From an uncultured Blautia sp. (GTDB taxonomy: Bacteria > Bacillota > Clostridia > Lachnospirales > Lachnospiraceae), in NCBI GenBank assembly GCA_946557785.1, contig CAMNTH010000018.1:1-64000 (forward strand): 64,000 nucleotides of DNA, written 5' to 3'. The notes beneath the pieces are model-generated. The model was not told where the DNA came from, ran no database searches, and saw nothing but the letters and a program-made list of their open reading frames with translations. Both the position numbers and the translations under genes were made by a program. Positions 1-8,906 of the stretch are shown here, piece by piece; position 1 is the first letter of the stretch; every line of letters begins with the position of its first letter.

Positions 1-182
1 AGACAAAGCTGGGCGCTCCTACTGATTTCGAAGTGACCGTTCGTAACCTGAAGATCTCCGCAGGCGCAGGCTTCATCGTAGCCCTGACCGGTGAGATCAT
101 GACCATGCCAGGTCTTCCGAAGGTACCGGCTGCAGAGAAGATCGATGTAGATGAGAACGGAAAGATCACTGGTCTTTTCTAA
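1..182 (+). CDS. fhs: Formate--tetrahydrofolate ligase, C-terminal end (partial)
   Basis: Only the last 59 codons are present; the reading frame starts at base 3 and the gene is cut by the window edge. The tail contains the family's closing block, including [19 protein letters not shown] and a terminal ITGLF, which are typical of formyl-THF synthetase. The enzyme makes 10-formyl-THF from formate, THF and ATP in the cytosol, and is the entry step of the methyl branch of the Wood-Ljungdahl pathway. It fits the MetF/MetV/RnfC2 module found 20 kb downstream. The TAA stop is at 180-182, and the first terminator follows 300 bases later. Confidence 0.93.
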   Translation, partial: TKLGAPTDFEVTVRNLKISAGAGFIVALTGEIMTMPGLPKVPAAEKIDVDENGKITGLF

Positions 183-470
183 AAAGAAGTGATTTTAAGA
201 AAATTGGGAAACCCTGAGGGGGGCCATCTCAAAGTTGCAAAGCCCGAAGGCCCCCCTCAAACTCCCCCTTCTTGGGCACGCCGTGTACACCGGAAGACTG
301 TGGTGTCGGACGATATATTTGCGGCCTATAGGTTTTCTTACACCGGGGGGGGCATCCAAATGGGAAGTACAGGACCTCTTCCTTCGGAAGACGAAAGGTG
401 CCAGCATGCCCAACAGGGGCGAGGGGGGATCCGGCCTTCTGGGCTGTGAGCTCTCCCCTCGCATCTCGCA
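183..470 (-). repeat. Gene-free stretch with a G/C-run-rich dispersed repeat, copy 1
   Basis: No convincing gene lies here. The stretch is full of runs of six to eight G or C, and includes a block at 397-470 that recurs at 10658-10736. Shared segments read on the minus strand include GCGAGGGGAGAGCTCACAGC followed by CCxGAAGGCCG and CCCCTGTTGG. Short ORFs through it begin MRGESSQP at both sites, which shows conservation of the DNA rather than of a protein. Function unknown; it resembles intergenic repeat elements that are multiplied through a genome. Confidence 0.65.
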
Positions 471-491
471 AAATTCACTCATTTTACACCC

Positions 492-536
492 AAAAAAGCA
501 GTCCTTAGTTGTCAATGACCTAAGGGCTGCTTTTTT
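492..536. terminator. Bidirectional rho-independent terminator
   Basis: Stem AAAAAGCAGTCCTTAG pairs with CTAAGGGCTGCTTTTT across the loop TTGTCAATGAC, with a T-run on both strands. It can end fhs transcription on the plus strand and the amidase transcript on the minus strand. Confidence 0.85.
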
Positions 537-622
537 CGTTGAATATTAATACATAACTTAAATCACCTAAAACAGTATAACGTGGAACTGTCATAAAAAC
601 GTATATCTTTTCATATATTCTA

Positions 623-1243
623 TTATTGCTTTCCAACTGTTTTTCCCGCAGATTCCATCCTGCTTCTGATTTGTGTTTTTCTGAAATACCTGAAGGGAAT
701 TTCTGGAATTCTTTCTGTTAACGGAACTGTAGTTTTTTTCTCTTCTGAAACAACTGTTTCTTTTTTTAAGATTAAACTTTTAAATCTATTCCAGTCTCCG
801 TTTTGGCGAATCACAGATGGACAATTTTTCGCACATACATCATAATGCTGTATTACCCGTTCTGCCGGTATTTTAAGTATTTTCATTATTTGGCTGCAGA
901 TTTCGACCGCATTCAGAAAAGCTTTTTCATAATTGTAATCTTTCTGGACACATACTTCTATTCCAACAGAATTCCGGTTGTTCACTGTTCCGAACAATCT
1001 GCCGCCATAATCTGCCCCCACGTGCCAGGCTCCTCTGTTAAAAGGAAGCGTTTGATATGCTTCTTTATCATCCACATATACGTGCGCAGACATGTTATCA
1101 AAGTTTCCATTGTACTGTGCTTTCGCATGGGCTTTTGCATCTGCCCCTTCACTAAAATTATCTGTGTTATGGATTACAATATATAATGGTATCTGCCCAT
1201 CATAACTGTTATTATTTGATAAATAAGTAGTATTTAATCTCAT
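623..1243 (-). CDS. N-acetylmuramoyl-L-alanine amidase (Amidase_2/PGRP type), C-terminus frameshifted
   Basis: Secreted-type or phage-type lysin that hydrolyses the amide between MurNAc and L-Ala in peptidoglycan. The PGRP fold is visible from YIVIHNTDN (first zinc His) through SAHVYVDD and GRAWHVG-like GAWHVGADYGG to RVIQHYDVCAKNCP (second His and Cys ligand). No signal peptide is visible. The start at 1243 (MRLNTTYL) is preferred because GGAAGGGAATAATATT precedes it; an upstream ATG at 1279 has its AGAGGA too close. After residue ~165 the protein runs into a meaningless tail. The other frame, entered at a seven-A run near 733-739, continues to a stop at 591-593 with VFQKNT...QDGICGKNSW, a peptidoglycan-binding_1 signature. 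The gene therefore looks frameshifted. Confidence 0.8.
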   Translation of the reverse strand: MRLNTTYLSNNNSYDGQIPLYIVIHNTDNFSEGADAKAHAKAQYNGNFDNMSAHVYVDDKEAYQTLPFNRGAWHVGADYGGRLFGTVNNRNSVGIEVCVQKDYNYEKAFLNAVEICSQIMKILKIPAERVIQHYDVCAKNCPSVIRQNGDWNRFKSLILKKETVVSEEKKTTVPLTERIPEIPFRYFRKTQIRSRMESAGKTVGKQ

Positions 1244-1345
1244 AATATTATTCCCTTCCTTAAATCTTAATATTTTCATGTCCTCTAGGCTTCTCTATCC
1301 TGCCTGCTATTTCCTTCTTCCATAAGGTTTTCGCAACAGGAAGCA

Positions 1346-1390
1346 AAAAAAATCCCTGAAGGTTTAAAACCATCAGAGATTTTTTTCTTT
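1346..1390 (-). terminator. Rho-independent terminator
   Basis: On the minus strand AATCTCTGATGGTT pairs with AACCTTCAGGGATT (two G-T/mismatch positions) and is followed by eight T. It ends the transcript of the gene at 1513-2013, upstream of the amidase. A 62-codon ORF across it is not real. Confidence 0.7.
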
Positions 1391-1512
1391 ATTCTTATGT
1401 CTGTTTTGCCACTATAATGATTATAACAGAAGGATATCCGTAACGTATCCTGGATTCCAGCTAAAAACTCCACGATCTTCCAAATAAGTCCACGATTTAA
1501 TCCATCTTATAG

Positions 1513-2013
1513 TTATTTTTTTACTTTTGCCAATGGAAGTACAATTTCATAAAAGTAAAATCCCAGATATTTCAAGGCACTTTTTTTCCTCTCATAAAAT
1601 TTGCTTCGTCCATATCCCAACTCTAATTGCACATCTTTATCCTTTTGCTTTATACCGCTGCAATAGCATTTCCGTATAATTTCTTCCAGATCACATCCTT
1701 GCGGCGCATAATATTTCAATAGTACCAATGACCGATGTATCAAATCTGACAGCCCATAAACTGCAAGAAGATTTTCCATCTCATAGTGGAAATGCCCCAC
1801 ATTAATGCGGTAATCATACTGATTTATGTAGTCCAATGCGTACGCCAGATTCTCATTAATCTTTACCTGACATTCTGCTTCCAATTCTTCCAATACAGTC
1901 TGGTTTTCAAGAACAAGCTTCCGGTAGAAACCCATCAGTGGCTTAATCTTTTGATAATATTTTTCCATCTGCTCTTCCGATGAGCATTCCATCTCATCTT
2001 TTACAATTTGCAT
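1513..2013 (-). CDS. Hypothetical protein, possible ArpU/sigma-like phage regulator
   Basis: 166 residues, mostly helical and charged. The end contains LGYGRSKFYERKKSALKYLG, which resembles the helix-turn-helix tail of ArpU-type phage late regulators, where a serine/arginine recognition helix is followed by a lysine-rich helix. This is pattern resemblance only. The ATG at 2013 has no ribosome site. A good site (AGGGAGAAAATT) lies 39 bases further up, but is followed by ATC where an ATG would give a natural in-frame start (residues EEKKYVLNL before MQIVK), so the original start codon may have been lost. Neighbours are an amidase and Rhs debris, consistent with a mobile or phage-derived zone. 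Confidence 0.45.
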   Translation of the reverse strand: MQIVKDEMECSSEEQMEKYYQKIKPLMGFYRKLVLENQTVLEELEAECQVKINENLAYALDYINQYDYRINVGHFHYEMENLLAVYGLSDLIHRSLVLLKYYAPQGCDLEEIIRKCYCSGIKQKDKDVQLELGYGRSKFYERKKSALKYLGFYFYEIVLPLAKVKK

Positions 2014-2110
2014 TAAGTTTAATACATACTTCTTTTCTTCGATAATTTTCTCCCTATTAAATCAAATTTCCAACTGTTCAGTACCTTCACAGTTACCTAA
2101 ATAATAATAT

Positions 2111-2172
2111 AAAAGGCATAGGACAAAACAATCCGGAAAAAATATTGCAGATTGTATATTCCTATACCTTTT
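2111..2172 (-). terminator. Long hairpin, probable terminator of the downstream pseudogene
   Basis: Arms AAAAGGCATAGGA (2111-2123) and TCCTATACCTTTT (2160-2172) are complementary at 12 of 13 positions. On the minus strand an A/T-rich tract follows. It lies just past the stop at 2225. Confidence 0.5.
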
Positions 2173-2224
2173 CCTAATTTGATTGAAAAAAGAAATACGG
2201 CGCAGGTAAAGTCAAATAAAACTT

Positions 2225-3334
2225 CTATCTCTTTGATTTCCCGTACTTATCATTTACACCCAATAATTCTAATAATTCTTCTTTCATTTTTTGATATTGC
2301 TTCTGTCCATATCTTTTTTTCTGACGGGATATAAAAAGAACTCCTGTGGCAAGAGACAACCGTGCTTTAATCCAGTAATGTCCCCGGGATTGACCGATAG
2401 GCATCATGGTATCACTTGTAAAAGGCTGCGTTATTTCTCCGCAGGTTACCAATATAAGGAATACATCCTTTTTTAATCGTACGGTTCCAAATTGTTTCAG
2501 AAAAAAATCTTTCAGTATTTTATCAATTTTTCTATTGGGGTTCTTTTTGTCCACAGCCGCCATCCAGACAGTCTCCGAAATCTCACGTTTCATCTCACGC
2601 CGTCTGAGATCTTCCAACTCCTCATCAATAATCTCATCCAATTCTTCCCCGAACAAAAAAATAAAGACTTCTTTTCCTGCTTCTTTATAATACAAATCCC
2701 ATTTTTCTTCCGGGCGTGCAGAATACCGTTTGAACAACTGATATTCCTTTTTATTCAGGGAATGCTGTACTACATTTTCAATATCCGGAAATGTATGGTA
2801 AGCTGTTTCAGCAGAGATTGGTATTGTATTTTCCCATTCACCAGTTCTATTAAAAGGTTCCCATATATACCTCTCTTTTTTCCCCTTCCACAGTTTCTTA
2901 TCTAATCCTTTTTTTTAAATTCTATCGTAATGAGACTGAACGCTGGAGGAAATGAAAAACAATCCAATAGTCATAACAAACTCTATTGTCTTATATCTTC
3001 TTACAAAAATCGTAAAGATTCCATAAAAGAGGAAAAGTACTGCCTGTACACAACCCACAATCTGAATCCAATAGAACCCTTTCAATTCAGCCCAATACCA
3101 GCTCTTCTTTCTATTTGTCTCACGGTAACATCCCGCTACATATAGAGGATTTGTTGAATTTTTTATGCCTTTATAATCAGAAAATAAAGAGCTTTCTTTA
3201 TTTAGATAAGCAATCAATGACCACCCAATCATAACGATAGAATATCCCACCCCGCCTCCATATGTTATAAGAAGCAGAGGAACGAAGAATAATATTACCA
3301 AAAGTTCAAAAATGTAAAGTATTATATTAAACAT
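2225..3334 (-). pseudogene. Membrane-anchored protein next to Rhs toxin, interrupted by in-frame TAA
   Basis: Two apparent ORFs, 3334-2915 (139 aa, three or four membrane segments) and 2737-2225 (170 aa, soluble, charged), lie in the same reading frame. They are separated by one TAA (2917-2915) and 59 further open codons that contain no good start. Read through, they give a protein of about 369 residues with the same plan as the 378-aa protein at 6912-8048. Shared blocks are NPLY..GxY followed by lysine/tyrosine then a Q-rich membrane start, and W..K...IWxPF just after the last membrane segment. The two are therefore paralogues and this copy is broken by a nonsense codon beside an eight-A run. 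Flanking an Rhs toxin gene suggests immunity or toxin-associated function, but no family is recognised. Confidence 0.7.
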
Positions 3335-3403
3335 TACTATAGCAATTCCTTTCTTTTTGCTCAGGGAAAAATGCTATGAAATGGGGCCTTAGTTGAAAGC
3401 TTC

Positions 3404-3444
3404 TTACATCATAGGAAATTGCAATGCAGTTTCCTATGATGTAA
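3404..3444. terminator. 15-bp perfect hairpin after the Rhs toxin end
   Basis: TTACATCATAGGAAA (3404-3418) pairs perfectly with TTTCCTATGATGTAA (3430-3444) over an 11-base loop. There is no strong T-run, so it may be a weak terminator or an RNA-end stabiliser for the minus-strand Rhs transcript ending at 3501. Confidence 0.5.
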
Positions 3445-3500
3445 TTTGATAATATGCTAACGAACTGTTAAATCTGCCATACAACTAAGGAAACGATGCC

Positions 3501-6500
3501 TTATGCGTAGATTGGATGGTTTGTAATCTGTGGATGACAAGGTACATACCCTCTGTTTTGATCGTAATTTACTATTAATGATTTAGAGTACTTTGCTTTA
3601 GAATTATCTCTAACATTGGATGCAATCTTTCCGGTTTCATAGCCAGCTACTCCTCTTACAAATGTCATTTTTATGCTTCTTTTTGTACCTTTAACATAGG
3701 ATCGCCGTATAACAAATCGTGAACGCGCTCGTGTATCTATAGGATTTTTTAGTATTTTTTTCATTTGGGTCTCAAACTTTGCATGCCCTTTCGCAAACCC
3801 AGCTTCCATCTCCACCCATTGCACCAGACATCGCCCCCACTGCCGTATTGAATACTACAGATCCTAGATCTTCACCTTTTATGATACTTCCAGCGCCTCC
3901 TAAAGCTGCATTAATGACTATCTGTCCTGTTCTTCTAATCGCCGTTGTTGCAGCAGCCCCACTTATTGCTGAAGTTCCAACCTCTACCCAGTCAATTTCG
4001 TCCCATGATCTTTTTTCAAAAATCACTTGTGTGCCTATGGAAACTGCAGCACCTGCTGCGGCACCTACTACAGCACCAAGAAGCGCAATCCCCCAAATAT
4101 ATCCTTTTCCATCAAAGCGCATAATTGGATTTTCATTACAGTATGCATACAGGTTCCGATTATGGAAAGAGTCTATTGACATCTGTACTGTAGGCATTTC
4201 GTCCGACGATATAAGTCTTCTCAATGCCGGGTCGTAATATCTGCTCCTCAGGTAATACATCTCCGTCTCATTATCATAATAGTATCCTCTGTACCTGAAT
4301 GGATTCTGTACACCTATCGTGTCTTTAAGATCTCCGGTGATTTCCAGCAGCTTTCCCCAACTATCGTAAGCATATTTTACCACAGTGTTTCCGTTTGCGT
4401 CAATCAGACCAATCACATCGTTCTGGGCATTCCTTACATAAAAGTAAATTTTCCCCGCAATAGTCACAGATACCAGGTTTGCCCCGGAATCGTAGCGGTA
4501 CCAGTACGTCTGGGTGCCGGTTTTTTCGGATACGAGCAAATCGCCTGCCATACGGTACTCTGTTTTGATTCCGTCCACGGCTTTTTTCGTCCTTGCCCCC
4601 GTATGGTCATAGAAATACTGGATGCTCTTTCCGTTCTCCACTCCGGCGAGCTTCCTTCCCTGGGTCCATGTATAGGAGGTACTGCCTTTGGTAAGCATAT
4701 TTCCGATAGCATCATAAGTCATAGATACACCGTCCCAGGACAGAAGCTGGTCCTTCCAGGCCGTACTATATGTTCCTGTCTCTGTATTAATTGGCTGGGC
4801 AGGATCATCATCTGCCGCAGTAAAGGCATACTCGTTCACTGCGGTCATGTTTCCTCCCAGATCGTAACGGTAGGTAACAGTCTTCTTCAACACATGATTA
4901 TTCTCACGGATAAGGCGATTTAATTCATCATACCGGAAGCTGCTTTCTCCGGAAGCATCCTTGATGCTGGTAATGTTTCCGTTTGCATCATAGGTATATT
5001 CCATGGTCTCAGTACCATTCGTCAATGTCTTTATCATATTGCTGCGGTTATTCCCGCTGTCAAAATAGGTATAAACCGTATTAAATGCCTTCGGAGTATT
5101 CCAGGAGTATTTTGTCACCCTTCCAAACTTATCATATGCTGATGTCCGGATATAGCTTGCGGCACATTTCGTTGTCACTTCACGACTATCCTTATCGTAA
5201 GTGTAAGAAGTGTTTGCAGAAGAGGATCCGCAGGTATGATTCATCTTCTCCATACAGTTATTCTTATCATAAGTATAGGTATAAGAATTCCCCTGTTCAT
5301 CTGTCACCCTCATCAGGCGGTCCAGCAGGTCATAGGACAAGCGGTAAATCTTGCCTGCCATATGGGCAGTCACCTGGTACAGGTTTCCGGATTTATCATA
5401 GACATATTCATGCAGCTTTACTTCTGCTCCGGCTGCAGCATTCTTATAATAACTCAGGAGAAGACGGTCTTGATCATCATAGGTATATCGGATATAATCC
5501 CCGTTTCCGTAGGTTACTTTTTGCAAATTTCCATTATTTGCTTCATAAGTGTAACCTACCACCTGCTTTCCCGCTACTGACGCACTCGTTGTATTCCCAA
5601 ACCCGTCATAAGCAAATCCGTAGCTGAACTCATTATGGTTAATGGAGGTCAGACGGTCATCTGTGTAAGTATAAGTCTCCTTTAATGTCTTTGCCTGTCC
5701 ATCCACAGTCATCTTCTGGGAAATGCCGGAAAGGCGGTCTGCATCATCATAGGTATAAGAAATCTTATTTCCCTTTCCATCCAGCATATATAACATAAGA
5801 TCCCTGTTCTGATCCCAGAAATACTGTACCTTATTTCCTTTTGCATCTGTTGCTGATGCAATCTGGTTCTTGTTGTCTGTCATGGTTCTTGCCAGCCATA
5901 CTCCTACGCTTAAGTTTGCCGGATCTGCACAGCCGCTTTTTATCACATTTCCTTTTGCATCATAACCGAACGTATAGACAATCCCCTGGGCAGATGTTCC
6001 TTTTGTCACATTATGCTTCTTGTCATACTCATATGTGAATTTATTTCCCTTGGCATCCACAATTCCGGTCATATCCTGATTGCTGTTATATTCAAATTTC
6101 GAATTCTGCTTCTGGAAATTTACCACGGAAACCAGATTATTGTCCTTATCGTAGGTATAGGACTGTCCGTATTCTTCCCGGTACAGGGATAATCCGTCAA
6201 AATATGCGATATTCCCGTTGTGGCAGTAAGTATAGGAAATCTTAATACTGTCATATGCCTGCTTTGCTACATATGCGTCACTTAAAAACTGCCAATCAAG
6301 GATATCCGGACTAAAATTTGTATAATGGACATCGTTCTTTCCATCCGCCCCTACAAAAATTACTTCCACGCCGAAGCGGCGGGCTTTATCATTATCTGTT
6401 TCCGGAAGAGAGCTTCCGCATCCCCATATAATACCATTTTTTATTGCTGACAACCTTTGTATTGGAAATTGCCACGGAAGTCCATTTCGGAATCGCTTCC

Positions 6501-6745
6501 TGAACAGGCGTACCTGTGTCGGATGCACTCGCCCTCAAGATTGCATTGGATACGCCTACCGCAGCGGTATTCACCCCTTCTGAACCGCCAAGATAAACAA
6601 TAGCCTGGGAAGACAGTATATATCCTTTCTGCCCGGATGCAGTTCTTGCCCTGTACCAGGTTTTCCCTTCATACCCACACGGGCTTATTGTAGCAACGAG
6701 ACTCAGACTCGCATGCTTTTTAGCAGCAAATTTTGAATTCAGAAC
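3501..6745 (-). pseudogene. Rhs/YD-repeat polymorphic toxin, 5'-truncated and twice frameshifted
   Basis: The core (6400-3806) has at least fifteen YD repeats (for example YTYDKDNNL, YEYDKKHNV, YTYDDADRL). It then has the Rhs core-end block RYRGYYYDNETEMYYLRSRYY and LISSDE, a glycine/alanine-rich hydrophobic pre-toxin segment, and a short tip. Near 3803 the frame changes: the 918-aa ORF ends in SWVCERACKV, while the other frame continues GFAKGHAKFETQ for about 100 very basic residues, the natural variable toxin tip. One extra A in GGAAGC explains the switch. At the other end, around 6400, the frame switches again. Upstream codons 6745-6392 encode an SH3-like stretch (GKTWYRARTASGQKGY). The true N-terminus and secretion signal are missing; the open frame begins at 6745 where tRNA sequence abuts. 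Not functional as it stands. Confidence 0.82.
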
Positions 6746-6782
6746 TTAAACCTGCTGCGTTTTCCTATTTCGCCACGGATGC
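6739..6782 (-). tRNA. 5' half of a tRNA-Leu(TAA)-like gene
   Basis: The minus-strand sequence has a tRNA-Leu D-arm (TGGCGAAATAGGAAAACGC) and an anticodon arm with loop TTTAAGT, anticodon TAA. The acceptor would be GCATCCG, but no matching 3' strand follows. The sequence past 6740 reads as an open frame of the Rhs remnant, and the T-arm-like GCGAG/CTCGT further on lacks the invariant T55-C56. I take this as a truncated tRNA. Confidence 0.5.
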
Positions 6783-6786
6783 AAAA

Positions 6787-6859
6787 TTCGAATAGAGTGA
6801 ATTGAACGCTCGACTACACGCATATCAGGCGTGTGCTCTACCATCTGAGCTATATCCGA
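6787..6859 (-). tRNA. tRNA-Ile(GAT), unusual
   Basis: A 73-nt cloverleaf without encoded CCA. Acceptor TCGGATA/TATTCGA gives seven pairs with one G-T. D-arm GCTC-AGATGGTA-GAGC. Anticodon arm CACGC-CTGATAT-GCGTG, anticodon GAT. Variable loop TAGTC. T-arm GAGCG-TTCAATT-CACTC has one C-A mismatch. The U1-A72 first pair and the T-stem mismatch are unlike a housekeeping tRNA-Ile, which in Firmicutes usually sits in rRNA operons. It lies among half-tRNAs, as in the tRNA arrays of phages or mobile elements. It may or may not be functional. Confidence 0.68.
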
Positions 6860-6861
6860 GA

Positions 6862-6900
6862 GACGATGACAGGATTCGAACCTGTAATTGTAAGATTAAA
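6862..6900 (-). tRNA. 3' half of another tRNA gene
   Basis: T-arm ACAGG-TTCGAAT-CCTGT is perfect and is followed by the acceptor 3' strand CATCGTC, only a few bases before tRNA-Ile. No GACGATG 5' strand or D-arm is found upstream, because the 6912-8048 gene ends 12 bases away. Identity cannot be given. It is a truncated member of the same array. Confidence 0.6.
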
Positions 6901-6911
6901 AATATCGTGCA

Positions 6912-8048
6912 TTATATATCCAAAAATTTCAGTTTTCCATTTCTTTGCCTTTTTATTCCAACCATATCCCCCAATTCATCTACCATTTCATAATAGCTTT
7001 GCCACCTTGCAACCCGATTATAGCACCAAGGCACCCATAGTCTGTTTTGGGTTACAAAACAAAACAGACGCTCTTTTCCAGGCTTTTGACGAACATAGCT
7101 GCTATAAAAAATATCACCGTATGGGTTCAATATCCTATCCCTCAATTCCTGATAACAGTCATCCATCATTACAATAGAAATGAATTTCACACAAAGCATC
7201 TCCTGCTTATCCCGTATCATTCTCTTCCAAAATAAGGTAAATGATTTATCCAGCTTTTGGAAATGCTCTTTTTCAAACTGGTCTATATGCGCGATTTGAA
7301 ATATATGCAAGCAATCCTTTTCTTTTTTTGTAAAAAAACATATCTCATTTTTATTTTCCATATGATACCGTGCAGATAATTCATACTGATGATCTTGCTT
7401 TTTGGGGTGTTGAGCATGCCTGAAATAAGGCTCGGCGCTCCTTTTTTCTGCTATATATTCCAGCGTTTCTTCATAGGATTTTATATAATTACAGGTTAGT
7501 CTCTCCCTGGAGCGGATTTCACAATATAACTTATGAAAAATATAATGAAAAGGCTGCCAAATCCCCTCTTTATTTTCCCAATATGTATAATCTTTTTCAT
7601 ATCTGATAAAATAAAAAATCTGAAATCCTGCAATAAAAAAAAGCAAGATCCATCCAAATATATTCAAAATCACAAAAAGCTGATACCACATATCATATTG
7701 CAAATCTAATCCGAAATCCACAAGTAGATACCATAACCCCTCTATTTCAACGATCAGGAACAAAATCAGCTGAAGATACGATAAGATTTGATATCGTGAT
7801 TTAAAAAATATACCATAGGTATTCTTTTTATAATACCCTCTTTGGTACAATGGATTCAAAAAACAATCCAATTTATCTCCGTATTCTGCAAACACCCAAA
7901 AGCTTTTTTGTGTGCTTATGGAATTAATTGTAAAAATAAGAGATGACAATAATAGCAGAGTTAATGTCCCCGGATATGCACATTCAAAATTCCAAGGCAA
8001 TTTACAAAACGGTAATATTAATGCTAGATAAACCCATCTTCTACACAT
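6912..8048 (-). CDS. Membrane-anchored protein of unknown function, intact paralogue of the 2225-3334 pseudogene
   Basis: 378 residues: a hydrophobic N-terminal third to half with about four membrane segments, among them LILPFCK, the LLLLSSLIFTI region, LQLILFLIVEI and ILLFFIAGFQIFYFI, then a basic cytoplasmic domain. Blocks shared with the other copy are NPLYQRGYY after the first membrane pair and YWENKEGIWQPF after the last. Codon use is A/T-rich and rich in Tyr, Phe, Trp. It lies directly upstream of the tRNA fragment and the Rhs remnant on the same strand. Guilt by association suggests an immunity or accessory protein of a contact-dependent toxin; no known family was recognised. GGGAGGG is 13 bases before the ATG, which is a long spacing. 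Confidence 0.6.
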   Translation of the reverse strand: MCRRWVYLALILPFCKLPWNFECAYPGTLTLLLLSSLIFTINSISTQKSFWVFAEYGDKLDCFLNPLYQRGYYKKNTYGIFFKSRYQILSYLQLILFLIVEIEGLWYLLVDFGLDLQYDMWYQLFVILNIFGWILLFFIAGFQIFYFIRYEKDYTYWENKEGIWQPFHYIFHKLYCEIRSRERLTCNYIKSYEETLEYIAEKRSAEPYFRHAQHPKKQDHQYELSARYHMENKNEICFFTKKEKDCLHIFQIAHIDQFEKEHFQKLDKSFTLFWKRMIRDKQEMLCVKFISIVMMDDCYQELRDRILNPYGDIFYSSYVRQKPGKERLFCFVTQNRLWVPWCYNRVARWQSYYEMVDELGDMVGIKRQRNGKLKFLDI

Positions 8049-8324
8049 AGATTTACAAATACCCTCCCATATATCCCAAATAATAATTTACAAACTATAA
8101 ATGTATCATAGCATATTATTTTGTCAAAACAAATAGTCACCTTGTTGATGGTTGCGTAAATTTACCTTCAGATTTAATGGGATAGAGTCCTCCCACGATG
8201 CGCTGATAAAGTATCAGGCTGTGACTTGTGATTCTACCTTACTCCGTTTCCTTTTCTTTTGCAAGTTCTATTTGCCCATCTGGGCAGATTTGGGCTTAGC
8301 CCTCTTGGCACTCTGATGCCATCC

Positions 8325-8663
8325 TTACAGTCCCCAAATATGTGAATTAAAGTACACGATTTTTTTATTCTGAAGCGACAAGCTGTGCGAGATGCTCTCC
8401 ACATATTTTCCCAATTTTCCATGCCTGTTCTTTTCTGATGTTACGATCTGTGAACTGCTTAATATATCATACTCTGTTCCTGCTGCTTTGGCTGTTTCCC
8501 TTTTCTGGCTGCGCACTAACTCAAGCATATCTCCTCCATTCAGGCAATACGCCCTCAATTCTGACATTTTCGATACTCCGGTTACACTCCAGCCCATTGG
8601 CCTTGAGCTCATTCTGCTGGAAAGCACATGGCTTACATCAGCATCAATATAAAGATAGTCCAC
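8325..8663 (-). pseudogene. ISLre2-family (UPF0236) transposase remnant
   Basis: About 112 codons with YLYIDADVSHV, a typical ISLre2 strand containing the catalytic Asp, and then GWSVTGVSKMSELRAYCLNG, matching the conserved ELRAY..NGGDM-type block, with the middle of the domain missing. Full transposases are over 450 aa. Both ends are lost: upstream is foreign coding sequence, and downstream there is no clear inverted repeat. Marks past transposon activity in this zone. Confidence 0.6.
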
Positions 8664-8800
8664 GGCTTATAAGCCATTCTTTATCCGGGGTAAAAATCAC
8701 TTTTGCCTGATTTTCCTTATTTTTAGGAAATCTTTTCTCAAATAATTTTTCTACCTCTACGCTGCCCATTCCGAACGGATTCCCGGCGCGAGTATCAATT
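8664..8800 (-). pseudogene. Unassigned coding fragment fused to the transposase remnant
   Basis: An open frame without start reads GNPFGMGSVEVEKLFEKRF and KVIFTPDKEWLISRG, then stops at a junction with the ISLre2 remnant. It looks like genuine protein code by composition, but I cannot name the family. The stretch 8049-8324 between this debris and the membrane-protein gene holds nothing else I can identify. Confidence 0.35.
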
Positions 8801-8816
8801 GTTTAAAAAGTTAAAA

Positions 8817-8882
8817 ATAAAAACACCCCCTGCGGTTCAGATATCCAGCTTTACACTGTGTGTATCTGATTCACAGGGGGTA
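8817..8882 (-). terminator. Rho-independent terminator
   Basis: On the minus strand ACCCCCTG ... TCAGATA pairs with TATCTGA ... CAGGGGGT, followed by GTTTTTATTTTT. It ends the AAA/PD-(D/E)XK gene that stops at 8907. Confidence 0.75.
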
Positions 8883-8906
8883 TATGCATATTATCTCTTT
8901 TCAATT

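Noticed and set aside
195-549. Four overlapping ORFs on both strands in the repeat region
   Set aside because: They follow low-complexity G/C runs, lack ribosome sites, and the MRGESSQP start recurs only because the DNA repeat recurs.
1285-1473. 62-codon minus-strand ORF
   Set aside because: It runs through a rho-independent terminator and has no start signal.
6688-6740. T-arm and 3' end of the tRNA-Leu-like gene
   Set aside because: The invariant T-loop bases are missing, the acceptor strand does not pair, and the same bases read as an open frame joined to the Rhs remnant.
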